Source: Myxococcaceae bacterium
GTDB taxonomy: Bacteria > Myxococcota > Myxococcia > Myxococcales > Myxococcaceae
Direction: 5' to 3'
Length of the DNA: 49,940 nt
NCBI GenBank assembly: GCA_019694595.1
Contig: JAIBBQ010000024.1
Location: forward strand, 1 to 49,940
Shown: positions 39,768 to 49,940 of the stretch, in pieces
How the letters are laid out: the number at the start of each line of letters is the position of its first letter
Numbering within the stretch: the first letter of the stretch is position 1
The notes under the pieces: model-generated
The model's input: only the letters and a program-made list of their open reading frames with translations
Told to the model about the DNA's origin: nothing
The model's database searches: none
Program-made: the position numbers and the translations under genes

Positions 39768-40285
39768 TCGAGCATCTCGGGCGCGATCACCGTGACCCGG
39801 CGCGCCTCCAGGTCGACCTTGGGCACGAATTCCTCGGCGAACGGCACCAGGATCTCCTTCTCGCCGTCGCGGATCACCAGGTTCGGCACCGGGCCGGTGT
39901 TCCACACCTGGAAGATCTCGCCCAGCCGCTCGCCGCTCGGGCTCACCGCGGTCAGCCCCACCAGGTCGCCCTGGAAGAACTCGCCTTCGGCCGGCTCCTC
40001 GAGATCTTCGCGGAAGACGCTCAACGTCGAGCCCACCAGCGCCTGCGCCTGAGCGCGGCCGTTGACGCCCACGAACTTCACCCGCAGGTCGCCGCCGGGG
40101 GCCATCGCCACGTCTTCGATGTCGATGACCCGTTCCTCGCCGTCGCGGGTCTTCGCGTGCACGCGCTCCACGTGGTCGAGCACGTCGCTCGCCGGGTCGT
40201 GGGTGCGGATCACCACCTCGCCTTCGAGGCCGTGAGCCCGCGAGACGTAACCGAACTCGAGGGTCGCGTTGGCCTCGCGCTTCAT
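39764..40285 (-). CDS. rimM: Ribosome maturation factor RimM
   Basis: 173 residues from ATG 40285. [22 protein letters not shown] begins the RimM N domain, and the PRC-barrel C domain contains [22 protein letters not shown] and [22 protein letters not shown]. It assists 30S head assembly by binding S19. It overlaps khpA by ATGA and trmD by GTGA. Confidence 0.95.
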   Translation of the reverse strand: MKREANATLEFGYVSRAHGLEGEVVIRTHDPASDVLDHVERVHAKTRDGEERVIDIEDVAMAPGGDLRVKFVGVNGRAQAQALVGSTLSVFREDLEEPAEGEFFQGDLVGLTAVSPSGERLGEIFQVWNTGPVPNLVIRDGEKEILVPFAEEFVPKVDLEARRVTVIAPEMLE

Positions 40286-40569
40286 TGCGCGGGCGGGACC
40301 GCGGCGGCCTGCGCCTGCGCCAGCTGGGCGCGCCGGCGATCGTCGAAGATCTCCAGGCGCACCTTCTCGCCGGTCTTCTGGACCGCGGCGGCGAGCACCG
40401 TGCGCAGGGCGTTCACGGTGCGGCCGTCACGGCCGATCACCTTGCCCACGTCTTCGGGGGCCACCTTGAGCTCGTAGAGCGCGCCGTCTTCCGACGGCGT
40501 GATCACCAGCTCGACCGCTTCCGGGCGATCGACGAGCGCCCGGGCGATGTACTCGACCAACCCCTTCAC
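40282..40569 (-). CDS. khpA: KH-domain RNA-binding protein KhpA
   Basis: 95 residues from GTG 40569. A single KH domain has the GxxG loop in [19 protein letters not shown] and the start [21 protein letters not shown], as in KhpA (YlqC). The C-terminal 20 residues are Ala/Gln-rich and longer than usual. It lies between rpsP and rimM, as in many bacteria, and starts 6 bp after the rpsP stop. Confidence 0.94.
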   Translation of the reverse strand: MKGLVEYIARALVDRPEAVELVITPSEDGALYELKVAPEDVGKVIGRDGRTVNALRTVLAAAVQKTGEKVRLEIFDDRRRAQLAQAQAAAVPPAQ

Positions 40570-40575
40570 GAAGAC

Positions 40576-40830
40576 TTACGCCTTCGCGACGGGCTTGCTG
40601 CTCTTCTTCTTCAGGCCAGCGACGGTCTCCGACGGCTGCGCGCCGACCTTCACCCAGTGCGCCCACCGCTCCTCGTTCACCTCGAACTTCGGGGGCTCGA
40701 GGTTGGGGTCGTACGCGCCGATCGCCTCGATGAACTTGCCGTCGCGCGGGCTGCGCGAGTCGGCGGCGACGATGTGGAAGTACGGCATCTTCTTGGCGCC
40801 GGCGCGGGCGAGGCGGAGAACGACGGACAT
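40576..40830 (-). CDS. rpsP: 30S ribosomal protein S16
   Basis: 84 residues from ATG 40830, with GGAGC four bases upstream; a start four codons earlier is disfavoured. MSVVLRLARAGAKKMPYFHIVAAD, RDGKFIEAIGAYDP and WVKVGAQPSETVAGL are diagnostic of S16. It is the first gene of its operon, with a promoter in the end of rlmN. Confidence 0.96.
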   Translation of the reverse strand: MSVVLRLARAGAKKMPYFHIVAADSRSPRDGKFIEAIGAYDPNLEPPKFEVNEERWAHWVKVGAQPSETVAGLKKKSSKPVAKA

Positions 40831-40867
40831 GGGCAGCTCCAATGCGAAAGCGTGAGTGAGGTCGCGG

Positions 40868-40897
40868 CGCTTAGTGCCGATGGCACAACAATGTCAA
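40868..40897 (-). promoter_or_regulatory. Promoter of the rpsP operon with an inverted repeat in the spacer
   Basis: On the minus strand TTGACA (40892-40897), 18 bp, TAAGCG (40868-40873). The -35 overlaps the rlmN stop codon. The spacer contains the inverted repeat GTGCC-ATC-GGCAC (40874-40886). The predicted start near 40861 gives a leader of about 30 bases. Confidence 0.6.
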
Positions 40898-42000
40898 TGG
40901 GTTGGGCCTTTTTGACCCCGGGTGGGAGTCAAGACCTGCCCTGCTTCCGCGATGTTGGCGAGCTGACCGCAGGCGGCGGCGATGTCCCGACCCCGGTTCT
41001 GGCGAATCAGCGCCAGCACGCCCGCCCGTTCCAGCCCCGCCTGGAAGCGCTGGGCCCGGGTGTCCTGCGTCGAGTGGAAGCCCAGGCCCGGGTTGTCGTT
41101 GTACTGGATCAGGTTCACCTTGGCGGGCACGCCCTGGAGCAGCGCCGCCAGCCGCGCCACGTCGGCGTCGGTGTCGTTGACCCCTTCCATCAGCACGTAC
41201 TCGAAGGTGACCCGGCGCCCCTGTCGCGCGGGGAAGCGCTTCACCGCGTCCATCAGGTCGGCGATCTTCCACCGGCGGTTCACCGGCATGATCCGGTCGC
41301 GCGTCTCGTCGTCGCTGGCGTTGAGCGAGATGGCGAGCTTCACCTCGGCCTCCTGCGCGAACTTCTCGATCACCGGCACCAGCCCCACCGTCGAGACGGT
41401 GATGTGGCGGTGCGAGAAGTTGGGGCCGTCTTCGCTCTGCAGCAAGGCCAGCGCGGCCTTGAGGTTCTCGTAGTTGTGGAGCGGCTCGCCCATGCCCATG
41501 AACACCAGGTTGGTGATGGGCCGCAGCGTCTCGAGCCCGAAGCGCTCGCGCACGTCGCGGTTGGCCGCGTGGACCTGGCCGACGATCTCCGCGGGCGTCA
41601 GGTGCCGCTTGAGCCCCAGCGTCGCGGTGGCGCAGAACGAGCACGCCATCGCACAGCCCACCTGCGTCGACACGCAGAGCGTCTTGCGGTCGGCCGACGG
41701 CATGTAGACCGACTCGATCTTGAGCCCGTCGTGGGTGCGCCAGCGGTACTTGATGGTGCCGTCGGTGGAGACCTGCTCGAGGTCCTTGGTGACGCCCACC
41801 AGCCGGGCCTGGGCGGTCAGGCGCGCGCGCAGGTCCTTGGAGAGATCGGTCATCTCCTCGAACGAGCGCACGCCGCGCTGGTGAATCCACTTGAAGATCT
41901 GCCTCGTGCGGAACGGCTTCTCGCGAAGCCGCTCCACCACGAACGCCCCCAGGGCCTCGAGCGACAGCGACGCGAGGTCGACCTGGGGGGTGCTGTCCAC
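40894..42000 (-). CDS. rlmN: 23S rRNA (A2503-C2) / tRNA (A37-C2) methyltransferase
   Basis: 368 residues from GTG 42000. Radical SAM CX3CX2C at Cys116, Cys120 and Cys123 (CAMACSFC), with the N-terminal accessory domain (RLREKPFRTRQIFKWIHQRG), TNLVFMGMGEPLHNYEN, ISLNASDDETRDRIMPVN and the late Cys in DIAAACGQLA that forms the methyl-carrying intermediate pair. It methylates 23S rRNA and tRNA adenines. It lies 41 bp after ndk. Confidence 0.96.
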   Translation of the reverse strand: MDSTPQVDLASLSLEALGAFVVERLREKPFRTRQIFKWIHQRGVRSFEEMTDLSKDLRARLTAQARLVGVTKDLEQVSTDGTIKYRWRTHDGLKIESVYMPSADRKTLCVSTQVGCAMACSFCATATLGLKRHLTPAEIVGQVHAANRDVRERFGLETLRPITNLVFMGMGEPLHNYENLKAALALLQSEDGPNFSHRHITVSTVGLVPVIEKFAQEAEVKLAISLNASDDETRDRIMPVNRRWKIADLMDAVKRFPARQGRRVTFEYVLMEGVNDTDADVARLAALLQGVPAKVNLIQYNDNPGLGFHSTQDTRAQRFQAGLERAGVLALIRQNRGRDIAAACGQLANIAEAGQVLTPTRGQKGPTH

Positions 42001-42041
42001 GACGAGAGCCTAACGCGCGGAGCGCGCCGGAGCGCAGTGGC

Positions 42042-42479
42042 TCAGCGCTTCCACTCGTAGCCGTGCTGCTCGGTGGAACGGAAGAAGTACGCCACCTCGA
42101 CCTTGGCGTTGTCCACGCTGTCCGAGCCGTGCACGGTGTTGCGCTCGATGCTCTGGGCGAACAGCTTGCGAATGGTGCCCGGCGCCGCGTTGGCGGGGTT
42201 GGTGGCGCCCATGATCTCGCGGTTCTTGGCGACCGCGTTGTCGCCTTCGAGCACCTGCACCACCACCGGGCCCGACGTCATGAACTTCACCAGGTCCTTG
42301 AAGAAGGGGCGCTCGCGGTGCACCGCGTAGAAGCCTTCGGCCTCGGCCTGGGACAGGTGGGTCAGCCGCATCGCGACCGGCTTGAGCCCCTTCTCCTCGA
42401 ACACCGCGAGGACCTTGCCGATGAGACCGCGCTCGACGCAGTCGGGCTTGAGAATGGAAAGGGTGCGCTCGGTGGCCAT
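42042..42479 (-). CDS. ndk: Nucleoside diphosphate kinase
   Basis: 145 residues from ATG 42479, with AAGGAG upstream. [20 protein letters not shown], the active-site His117 in RNTVHGSDS and [16 protein letters not shown] are diagnostic. It balances NTP pools and sits directly after sucCD, which makes sense because succinyl-CoA synthetase produces ATP or GTP. Confidence 0.97.
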   Translation of the reverse strand: MATERTLSILKPDCVERGLIGKVLAVFEEKGLKPVAMRLTHLSQAEAEGFYAVHRERPFFKDLVKFMTSGPVVVQVLEGDNAVAKNREIMGATNPANAAPGTIRKLFAQSIERNTVHGSDSVDNAKVEVAYFFRSTEQHGYEWKR

Positions 42480-42516
42480 GGTGCTGCTCCTTGAAGAATG
42501 TGGGTTGAGGGTGTGG

Positions 42517-42544
42517 CGCGCGCCCTTACGCGAAAGGGCGCGCG
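42517..42544 (-). terminator. Hairpin between sucD and ndk, incomplete terminator
   Basis: CGCGCGCCCTT/AAGGGCGCGCG arms at 42517-42527 and 42534-42544 form an 11-bp stem with a six-base loop. No T run follows on the minus strand, so it may be an RNA-stability or pause hairpin rather than a terminator. Confidence 0.5.
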
Positions 42545-42558
42545 GTTGAAAACGTCTT

Positions 42559-43452
42559 TCAGCGCTTGGGGGCGCCGCGCTTGACCGCTTCCTGCAGCGT
42601 GGTGCCGAGTTCCGCCGGGGACGCCGCCATCACCACGCCGGCCGCCTGCATCGCCTTCACCTTCTCGGCCGCGGTGCCCTTGCCGCCGGAGATGATCGCG
42701 CCGGCGTGACCCATGCGCTTGCCCGGAGGCGCCGAGCTGCCGGCGATGAAGCCCGCCACGGGCTTCTTGAACTCCTTGGCGATGTACGCCGCCGCCTCTT
42801 CTTCCGCGCTCCCGCCGATCTCGCCGATCATGATGACCGCGTCGGTCTCGGCGTCGGCGTTGAACATCTTGAGCACGTCGAGGAAGTTGGTGCCGTTCAC
42901 CGGGTCGCCGCCGATGCCCACCGCGGTCGACTGGCCCAGGCCCAGCTGGGTGAGCTGGAACACCGCCTCGTAGGTCAGCGTGCCGGAGCGCGAGACGACG
43001 CCGATGCGGCCGGGCTTGTGAATGTGCCCGGGCATGATGCCGATCTTGCACTTGCCGCCCGGGGTGATGACGCCGGGGCAGTTGGGGCCGATGAGCCGCG
43101 TGGTGCGCCCCTGCAGGAAGCGCTTGGCGCGGATCATGTCGTTCACCGGAATGCCTTCGGTGATGGTGATCGCCAGCGGCAGGTTGGCGTCGGCCGCTTC
43201 CATGATCGCGTCGGCCGCGAACGGCGGCGGCACGAAGATGACCGAGGCGTTGGCGCCGGTCGCCTTCACCGCCTGCTCCACGGTGTCGAAGAGCGGGACC
43301 TTGCCTTCGAACGTCTGGCCGCCCTTGCCCGGCGTGACGCCGGCCACCACCGCGGTGCCGTATTCCAGCATCTGCTTGGCGTGGAAGGAGCCGGCGGAGC
43401 CGGTGATGCCCTGAACGAGGACCTTGGTGTCTTTTCCGACGAGGATGCTCAC
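42559..43452 (-). CDS. sucD: Succinyl-CoA synthetase alpha subunit
   Basis: 297 residues from ATG 43452. CoA-binding Rossmann domain ([25 protein letters not shown]), [12 protein letters not shown] and the phosphorylated His249 in [10 protein letters not shown]. With SucC it interconverts succinyl-CoA and succinate with nucleotide phosphorylation. Starts 10 bp after sucC. Confidence 0.97.
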   Translation of the reverse strand: MSILVGKDTKVLVQGITGSAGSFHAKQMLEYGTAVVAGVTPGKGGQTFEGKVPLFDTVEQAVKATGANASVIFVPPPFAADAIMEAADANLPLAITITEGIPVNDMIRAKRFLQGRTTRLIGPNCPGVITPGGKCKIGIMPGHIHKPGRIGVVSRSGTLTYEAVFQLTQLGLGQSTAVGIGGDPVNGTNFLDVLKMFNADAETDAVIMIGEIGGSAEEEAAAYIAKEFKKPVAGFIAGSSAPPGKRMGHAGAIISGGKGTAAEKVKAMQAAGVVMAASPAELGTTLQEAVKRGAPKR

Positions 43453-43462
43453 GGGGTGGGCC

Positions 43463-44623
43463 TCACTTGATCGCCGCGACGGCCTTCTCGGCCGCCTGGC
43501 GAAGGTTGTCTGCAGGGGTGATCGCCAGGCCGCTGTTCTTGAGCAGCGCCTTGCCCTGCTCCACGTTGGTGCCTTCGAGCCGCACCACGAGGGGGATCTT
43601 GAGCTGCACTTCCTTGGCCGCCGCGATGATGCCTTCGGCGATCACGTCGCACTTCATGATGCCGCCGAAGATGTTCACCAGCACCGCCTTCACCGCCGGG
43701 TCGGCGAGGATCAGCTTGAAGGCCGCGGTGACCTTCTCCTTGGTCGCGCCGCCGCCCACGTCGAGGAAGTTGGCCGGCGCTCCGCCCACCAGCTTGATGG
43801 TGTCCATGGTGGCCATCGCCAGGCCGGCGCCGTTCACCATGCAGCCGATGTTGCCTTCGAGCGCGATGTACGCGAGGTCGAATTCCTTGGCCTTCGCCTC
43901 GCGCGGGTCTTCTTCGTTGATGTCCCGCATCGCCGCGAAGTCCGGGTGCCGGTAGAGCGCGTTCTCGTCGAAGCTCACCTTGGCGTCGAGCGCGATGACC
44001 CCGCCGTCCTTCAGCACCACCAGCGGGTTGATCTCCACCAGCGAGGCGTCGGCGTCCATGAACACCGCGTAGAGCGCCTTGCAGAACTTCACGAACTTGC
44101 CGACGGTGTCGCCCGAGAGGCCCAGGGCGAACGCCATCTGCCGGCCCTGGAAGTCGGAGAACCCGACCGCCGGGTCGACCGCCACGCGCAAGATCTTCTC
44201 AGGGGTGTGGGCGGCCACTTCCTCGATGTCCATGCCGCCTTCGGCGCTCGCCATGAAGGTGGCGCGCGAGGTGGCGCGGTCGAGCGTCAGGCCCAGGTAG
44301 AGCTCGCGGCCGATGTCGAGCCCTTCCTCGATGTACAGCGTGCGGACCTTGGTGCCCTCGGGCCCGGTCTGCGCCGTCTTGAGCATCATGCCCAGCATCT
44401 TGGAAGCCAGCTCCTTCGCCTCCGCCGGGCTCTTGGCGAGCTTCACGCCGCCGCCCTTGCCGCGGCCGCCGGCGTGGATCTGCGCCTTGACCACCGTGAC
44501 CTTGGTGCCGAGCGTCTTCGCGGCAGCCTCGGCTTCCTCCGGAGTGCGCGCCACGATGCCCTTCGGCACCGGCACGCCGTACTTCCGGAAGATCTCCTTG
44601 CCCTGGTACTCGTGAATCTTCAT
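43463..44623 (-). CDS. sucC: Succinyl-CoA synthetase beta subunit
   Basis: 386 residues from ATG 44623. [20 protein letters not shown], the ATP-grasp segment [38 protein letters not shown] and [16 protein letters not shown] are diagnostic. First gene of sucC-sucD-ndk and divergent from sdhC. Confidence 0.97.
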   Translation of the reverse strand: MKIHEYQGKEIFRKYGVPVPKGIVARTPEEAEAAAKTLGTKVTVVKAQIHAGGRGKGGGVKLAKSPAEAKELASKMLGMMLKTAQTGPEGTKVRTLYIEEGLDIGRELYLGLTLDRATSRATFMASAEGGMDIEEVAAHTPEKILRVAVDPAVGFSDFQGRQMAFALGLSGDTVGKFVKFCKALYAVFMDADASLVEINPLVVLKDGGVIALDAKVSFDENALYRHPDFAAMRDINEEDPREAKAKEFDLAYIALEGNIGCMVNGAGLAMATMDTIKLVGGAPANFLDVGGGATKEKVTAAFKLILADPAVKAVLVNIFGGIMKCDVIAEGIIAAAKEVQLKIPLVVRLEGTNVEQGKALLKNSGLAITPADNLRQAAEKAVAAIK

Positions 44624-44814
44624 GCGCCGCTCGATACCTGAAATCGGGCCGCTTGGACGGGGAAATCGGAACCACCCCGCCCATCAGCCCCGCTCACGCC
44701 TGGGTTCGCTTTCCCTGTCGAGGCCCCCAAACAAGTCGTGGAGCACTTTCGATCGCATGGGTATACGGCCTTGAACGAGCAGCGCCGCACTTCGCCTCGA
44801 GGAGAGCACACCGA
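44624..44814. other. Divergent sucC / sdhC intergenic region
   Basis: No gene is seen. A TATACG at 44762-44767 could be a -10 for sdhC, but no matching -35 was found. GGAGAG at 44800-44805 is the sdhC ribosome site. Shared control of the two TCA-cycle operons is likely. Confidence 0.4.
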
Positions 44815-45536
44815 ATGTCTCAAGCGACTGACGCGCCCGCCCCCACCGGCGAGCCCCTGATCGGCAGCCTGCTGAGGTTCTTCAGCAGCTCCATCGGCTC
44901 CAAGGTGGTGATGGCCCTGACCGGTGCGGTGCTGTGGGGCTTCCTGCTCGCGCACCTGGGCGGCAACCTGATGGTCTACTTCGGGCCCGAGACCTACAAC
45001 CACTACGCGCAGGCGCTGAAGGGCAACGCCGCGCTCCTGTGGGCGGTGCGCGGCGCGCTGATCGCCGCCATTCCCCTGCACTTCTGGGCCGCCGTGCAGA
45101 GCTCGGCGAAGAACTCCGCCGCGCGCCCGGTCGCCTACGCCTACGCCAACCGCTCGCCGGCGCGCACCGCCGCCAAGTCGATGCTGGTGACGGGCTTGGT
45201 GATCGCCGCCTTCTTCGTCTACCACCTGGCCCACTTCACCTGGCACGTCGCCCACCCCGAGCAGGTGAAGCTGCTGCCGTCGGGCGAGGTCGACGTCTAC
45301 TCGATGCTGGTGAACGGCTTCAGCGTCTGGTGGATCTCCGCCATCTACGTGGTCGCCCAGCTGCTGCTCGCGCAGCACCTCTCGCACGGCATCTACAGCC
45401 TCTTCCAGCACCTCGGGCTCTACGGCGCCTCGTGGACTCCCTTCCTCAAGCGCGCCTCGCTGGCCATCGGCTACGGCCTCTGCGCGGCGTTCATCTCGAT
45501 TCCGGTCGCCGTGCTCCTCGGCGTGGTGAAGCTCCC

Positions 45537-45540
<4 letters not shown>
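44815..45540 (+). CDS. sdhC: Succinate dehydrogenase cytochrome b subunit
   Basis: 241 residues from ATG 44815, preceded by GGAGAG; upstream in-frame codons are disfavoured. Five membrane helices with spaced His ([52 protein letters not shown]), as in single-anchor, two-haem-b type B complexes (Bacillus and epsilonproteobacterial type). It anchors SdhA-SdhB and reduces quinone. Confidence 0.94.
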
Positions 45541-47446
<1,906 letters not shown>

Positions 47447-47450
<4 letters not shown>

Positions 47451-48208
47451 GCGACAAGCCGATGAACCTGAAGCTCCACGTCTGGCGCCAGTCGGGCCCG
47501 AACGATGCCGGCGCGATGAAGGAATACGTCGCCAAGAACGTGAACCCGCACATGTCGTTCCTCGAGATGCTCGACGTGGTGAACGAGGAACTACAGAGCA
47601 AGGGCGAGGAAGCGATCGCCTTCGATCACGACTGCCGCGAAGGCATCTGCGGCATGTGCTCGATGGTGATCAACGGCCTGCCCCACGGCGGGCACCGCGG
47701 CGTCACCACCTGCCAGCTCCACATGCGGCACTTCAACGACGGCGACGAGATCTGGATCGAGCCGTGGCGGGCCAAGGCCTTCCCGGTGATCAAGGACCTG
47801 GTCGTCGATCGCTCCGCCTTCGACCGCATCATCCAGAAGGGCGGCTTCGTCTCGGTCAACACCGGCGGCGCCCCCGACGCCAACGCGCTGCCCATTCCCA
47901 AGAAGGAAGCCGACCAGGCCTTCGAGGCGGCGGCGTGCATCGGCTGCGGCGCCTGCGTGGCGGCCTGCAAGAACGGCTCGGCGATGCTCTTCGTCGGCGC
48001 CAAGGCCTCGCACCTCGGCCACACGCCGCAGGGCGACGTGGAGCGGTTCGATCGCGCCCGCGCGATGACCATGCAGATGGACGCGGAAGGCTTCGGCACC
48101 TGCTCCAACCTCTCGCAGTGCGAGGCGGTGTGCCCGAAGACCATCTCGGTGAAGGTGATCGCCGAGCTCAACCGCGACCTGCTCAAGGCCCAGTTCAAGG
48201 GCAAGTGA
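47447..48208 (+). CDS. sdhB: Succinate dehydrogenase iron-sulfur subunit
   Basis: 253 residues from GTG 47447, overlapping sdhA (GTGA); ATG 47462 is an alternative. Cluster motifs: CREGICGMC with a following Cys (2Fe-2S), [11 protein letters not shown] and [12 protein letters not shown] (4Fe-4S and 3Fe-4S). It passes electrons to SdhC. The stop overlaps the next start (TGATG). Confidence 0.95.
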
Positions 48209-49356
48209 TGCGGCCGACGATCGCAGGCCTGCTGGCTGCGATCGTGAGCGCCTGCAGCACCCCGGGCGCGTCGATGGACGCGGGTGCCCCGTGCACGGCC
48301 GGCACGACCACCGTGCTGGCCAGCGACGCCGGGCGGCTGACCGTCGACGGAGACCTGGGCTCGAGCGAGGGCATCTTCGACCCCGCGCTCGTCTTCGCGC
48401 TCGACGCCGGCGTGCTCGCGTATTCCTCGGTGAAGAGCCTGGGCGACATTCACACCCGGGTCGCGGTGTCGGCCGACCACGGGCGCACCTGGGCGCTCGC
48501 CGCCGACGTGAACCGTACGCAGGCCGCCACCCTCGCCTCGACCGACGCCAAGGAATGCCCCGGCGGCTCGTGCAGCGGCACGGTGATCCACGAGGTCAGC
48601 AGCGTGGTGTTCGACGGGGACGAGCCGGACGCCCAGCGACGGTGGAAGCTGGTGAGCCACCGCTACCTGGTGAAGGCCGACGGCACCCTGCTCTACCAGT
48701 ACGGGAACCTCGCCCTGGCCACCGCGCCGGCGCCGCAGGGCCCCTGGAGCGAGGCGACCACGCTCATCGGGTGGCCTTCGCCCACCGCCTTCTCGTCGGC
48801 CGACGCGGGCACGCTCAGCACCAGCCTGGCCGGCCTCGAGGACTGTCTGGTGCTGACCGAGCCGGACCTGCTCTGGCGCCCCGACGCGGGCCTCGACCTC
48901 GCCGCGGGCTGCGTCACCAGCGGCGGTGGGGGCCCCCACATTCGCATCGAGCTGCTGCACTCCGACGATCACGCCGCGACCTTCCGCCGGGTGGGCACGC
49001 TGGTCCGCCCCGAGGACGTGGCGTGCTTCTTCGCGCCGGGCACGGCGGTGAACGTGAACGCGCCCGATCTCTTCGTCTGGGGCGGCGCCACCTACGTGAG
49101 CGCCACGCCCGACGTGGTGGGCCGGGGCTACCGCGGGTGCGTCGTCTTCCAGCTCGCCGGACCGGGGACCGCGGCGCTCCGACAGGACGGGGGGCAGGCC
49201 GCTCGGCTGCACCAGCTCACGGTCGACGACGGGCGCTTCTCGGGGGCCTGCACCGCGAGCGAGGGGCTCGGCGCCCTGGGAATCCTGCTCCCGCACGCCA
49301 CCTTCGACACCGGCCGTCACTTCGCCATCGGCGTGACGCAGCGGCTTCCGCCGTAG
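48208..49356 (+). CDS. Asp-box (BNR/sialidase-like) lipoprotein
   Basis: 382 residues from ATG 48208, overlapping the sdhB stop. The signal peptide ends in IVSAC (Cys16). An Asp-box SADHGRTWAL and a second Asp-box-like SDDHAATFRRVG point to a beta-propeller related to exo-sialidases, although the catalytic Arg triad was not identified. The chain is Cys-containing and probably surface-exposed. No metabolic link with succinate dehydrogenase is evident, and the overlap suggests simple co-translation. Confidence 0.8.
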   Translation: MRPTIAGLLAAIVSACSTPGASMDAGAPCTAGTTTVLASDAGRLTVDGDLGSSEGIFDPALVFALDAGVLAYSSVKSLGDIHTRVAVSADHGRTWALAADVNRTQAATLASTDAKECPGGSCSGTVIHEVSSVVFDGDEPDAQRRWKLVSHRYLVKADGTLLYQYGNLALATAPAPQGPWSEATTLIGWPSPTAFSSADAGTLSTSLAGLEDCLVLTEPDLLWRPDAGLDLAAGCVTSGGGGPHIRIELLHSDDHAATFRRVGTLVRPEDVACFFAPGTAVNVNAPDLFVWGGATYVSATPDVVGRGYRGCVVFQLAGPGTAALRQDGGQAARLHQLTVDDGRFSGACTASEGLGALGILLPHATFDTGRHFAIGVTQRLPP

Positions 49357-49369
49357 ATCTCGCCGGCGG

Positions 49370-49940
49370 TCAGGTCTCGTCGGCCAGTGCCGAGAGCCTG
49401 AACTGCGCTGCCTGCGCGACGGCCTCGGTGCTCCGCGGGAGGTCGGGGAAGTGGCCCAGGAGCGCGCGCGGGCCGCTCTTTCGCTGCGCGACGGCGTTGC
49501 GGTAGCAGCGCAGCGCCGCGGCCTTGTCGCCCAGCTGCTCCTCGGCCTGGCCCAGCAGGTAGTGCCCCAGCGCCAGCGTGGGCTCGAGGAAGAGCGCCCG
49601 CTTGAGCTCGGCGCGCGCTTCCTGGGCCGCGCCTTCCTGCAAGGCGGCCACCCCCAGGTACAGCCGGGCCTCGACGCACAGGGGCTCGCGGGCGAGCGCG
49701 GCGGTGAAGCTCTCGCGCGCGGCCTCCGGGCTCCCCATCAGCGCGTGGATGTTGCCCAGCGTGAGGAGCCCGCCGAGATCGTCCGGGTGATCGTGCACCA
49801 GCCGCTGCGCGGCCAGGAGCGCGTGGGGGAAGTCGCCCGCCTCCACCAGGGCGATCACCGCTTCCAGGCGCTCGACGGGGGGGCGGTGCACCTCCGGTAC
49901 CGACGGCGCCGGAGGTGGCGGCGGCGGTAGCGGCGCGGAA
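49370..49940 (-). CDS. TPR-repeat protein, C-terminal part (5' end outside window)
   Basis: The frame is open to the right edge, and the most 5' residues seen form a Pro-rich linker (PPPPPPAPSVPE), so this is the C-terminal portion of a longer protein. About 160 residues form at least three tetratricopeptide helices pairs, for example ALLAAQRLVHDHPDDLGGLL, ARLYLGVAALQEGAAQEARAE and ALGHYLLGQAEEQLGDKAAAL. The last two repeats resemble the TPR tail of myxobacterial CheR-type methyltransferases, but without the N-terminus that is only a guess. It converges with the Asp-box gene; stops are 13 bp apart. Confidence 0.75.
   Translation of the reverse strand, partial: SAPLPPPPPPAPSVPEVHRPPVERLEAVIALVEAGDFPHALLAAQRLVHDHPDDLGGLLTLGNIHALMGSPEAARESFTAALAREPLCVEARLYLGVAALQEGAAQEARAELKRALFLEPTLALGHYLLGQAEEQLGDKAAALRCYRNAVAQRKSGPRALLGHFPDLPRSTEAVAQAAQFRLSALADET

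Overview
The window is very GC-rich, densely coding DNA from a bacterium that looks like a member of the Myxococcota (myxobacteria or a close relative). The indications are lipoproteins carrying Ala-Ser-Gly-Gly-Gly stalks, a Cys-rich GVDCGG-type lipoprotein, a Ser/Thr kinase joined to a SUMF1-type domain, a bacterial calpain, a fused CcoN-CcoO cbb3 oxidase and SpoVG outside the Firmicutes. The exact genus cannot be read from the sequence. About 50 protein genes and one tRNA gene are supported.

Layout. 1-12866 is accessory and mostly secreted: the end of a beta-helix lipoprotein, a calpain-like protease divergent from a small HExxH protein, a DUF1501 / Ser-Gly lipoprotein / dihaem cytochrome trio, a DUF4185 lipoprotein, a metallophosphoesterase lipoprotein, a small lipoprotein, an NAD(P)-binding protein and a cupredoxin lipoprotein. 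12863-16403 holds a kinase-SUMF1 fusion, a dihaem cytochrome c and a porin-like beta-barrel with its own CxxCH motif. 16640-20980 holds an alpha/beta-hydrolase-like protein, hemN-hemJ (two consecutive haem-synthesis steps) and a triple universal-stress protein. 21065-28982 is a cbb3 oxidase locus: a SafE-type protein facing away, then ccoI-ccoS-ccoNO-ccoQ-ccoP-ccoG with start and stop codons overlapping at each junction.

28983-29480 is a lower-GC patch with one possible small membrane gene, next to tRNA-Pro(GGG). 29609-35029 (minus strand) is the conserved translation operon infC-rpmI-rplT-pheS-pheT-ihfA. infC appears to start at AUC, and a strong intrinsic terminator lies between rplT and pheS. 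spoVG and prs follow on the plus strand, then a GH1 glycosidase lipoprotein and a START-like protein. 39036-44623 (minus) carries rpsP-khpA-rimM-trmD, rlmN, ndk and sucCD. sdhCAB (plus) diverges from sucCD, so four TCA genes plus ndk lie close together. The window ends with an Asp-box lipoprotein coupled to sdhB and the C-terminal TPR part of a gene that runs off the edge.

How the genes fit together. The core is aerobic and microaerobic respiration (sdhCAB, sucCD, cbb3 oxidase, copper ATPase CcoI, CcoG, haem synthesis) alongside translation genes. The accessory part is rich in lipoproteins and extracytoplasmic c-type cytochromes. The most intriguing unit is the haem-motif porin plus dihaem cytochrome at 14704-16403, preceded by a perfect 19-bp palindrome. 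No CRISPR array, transposase, integrase or rRNA gene was seen.
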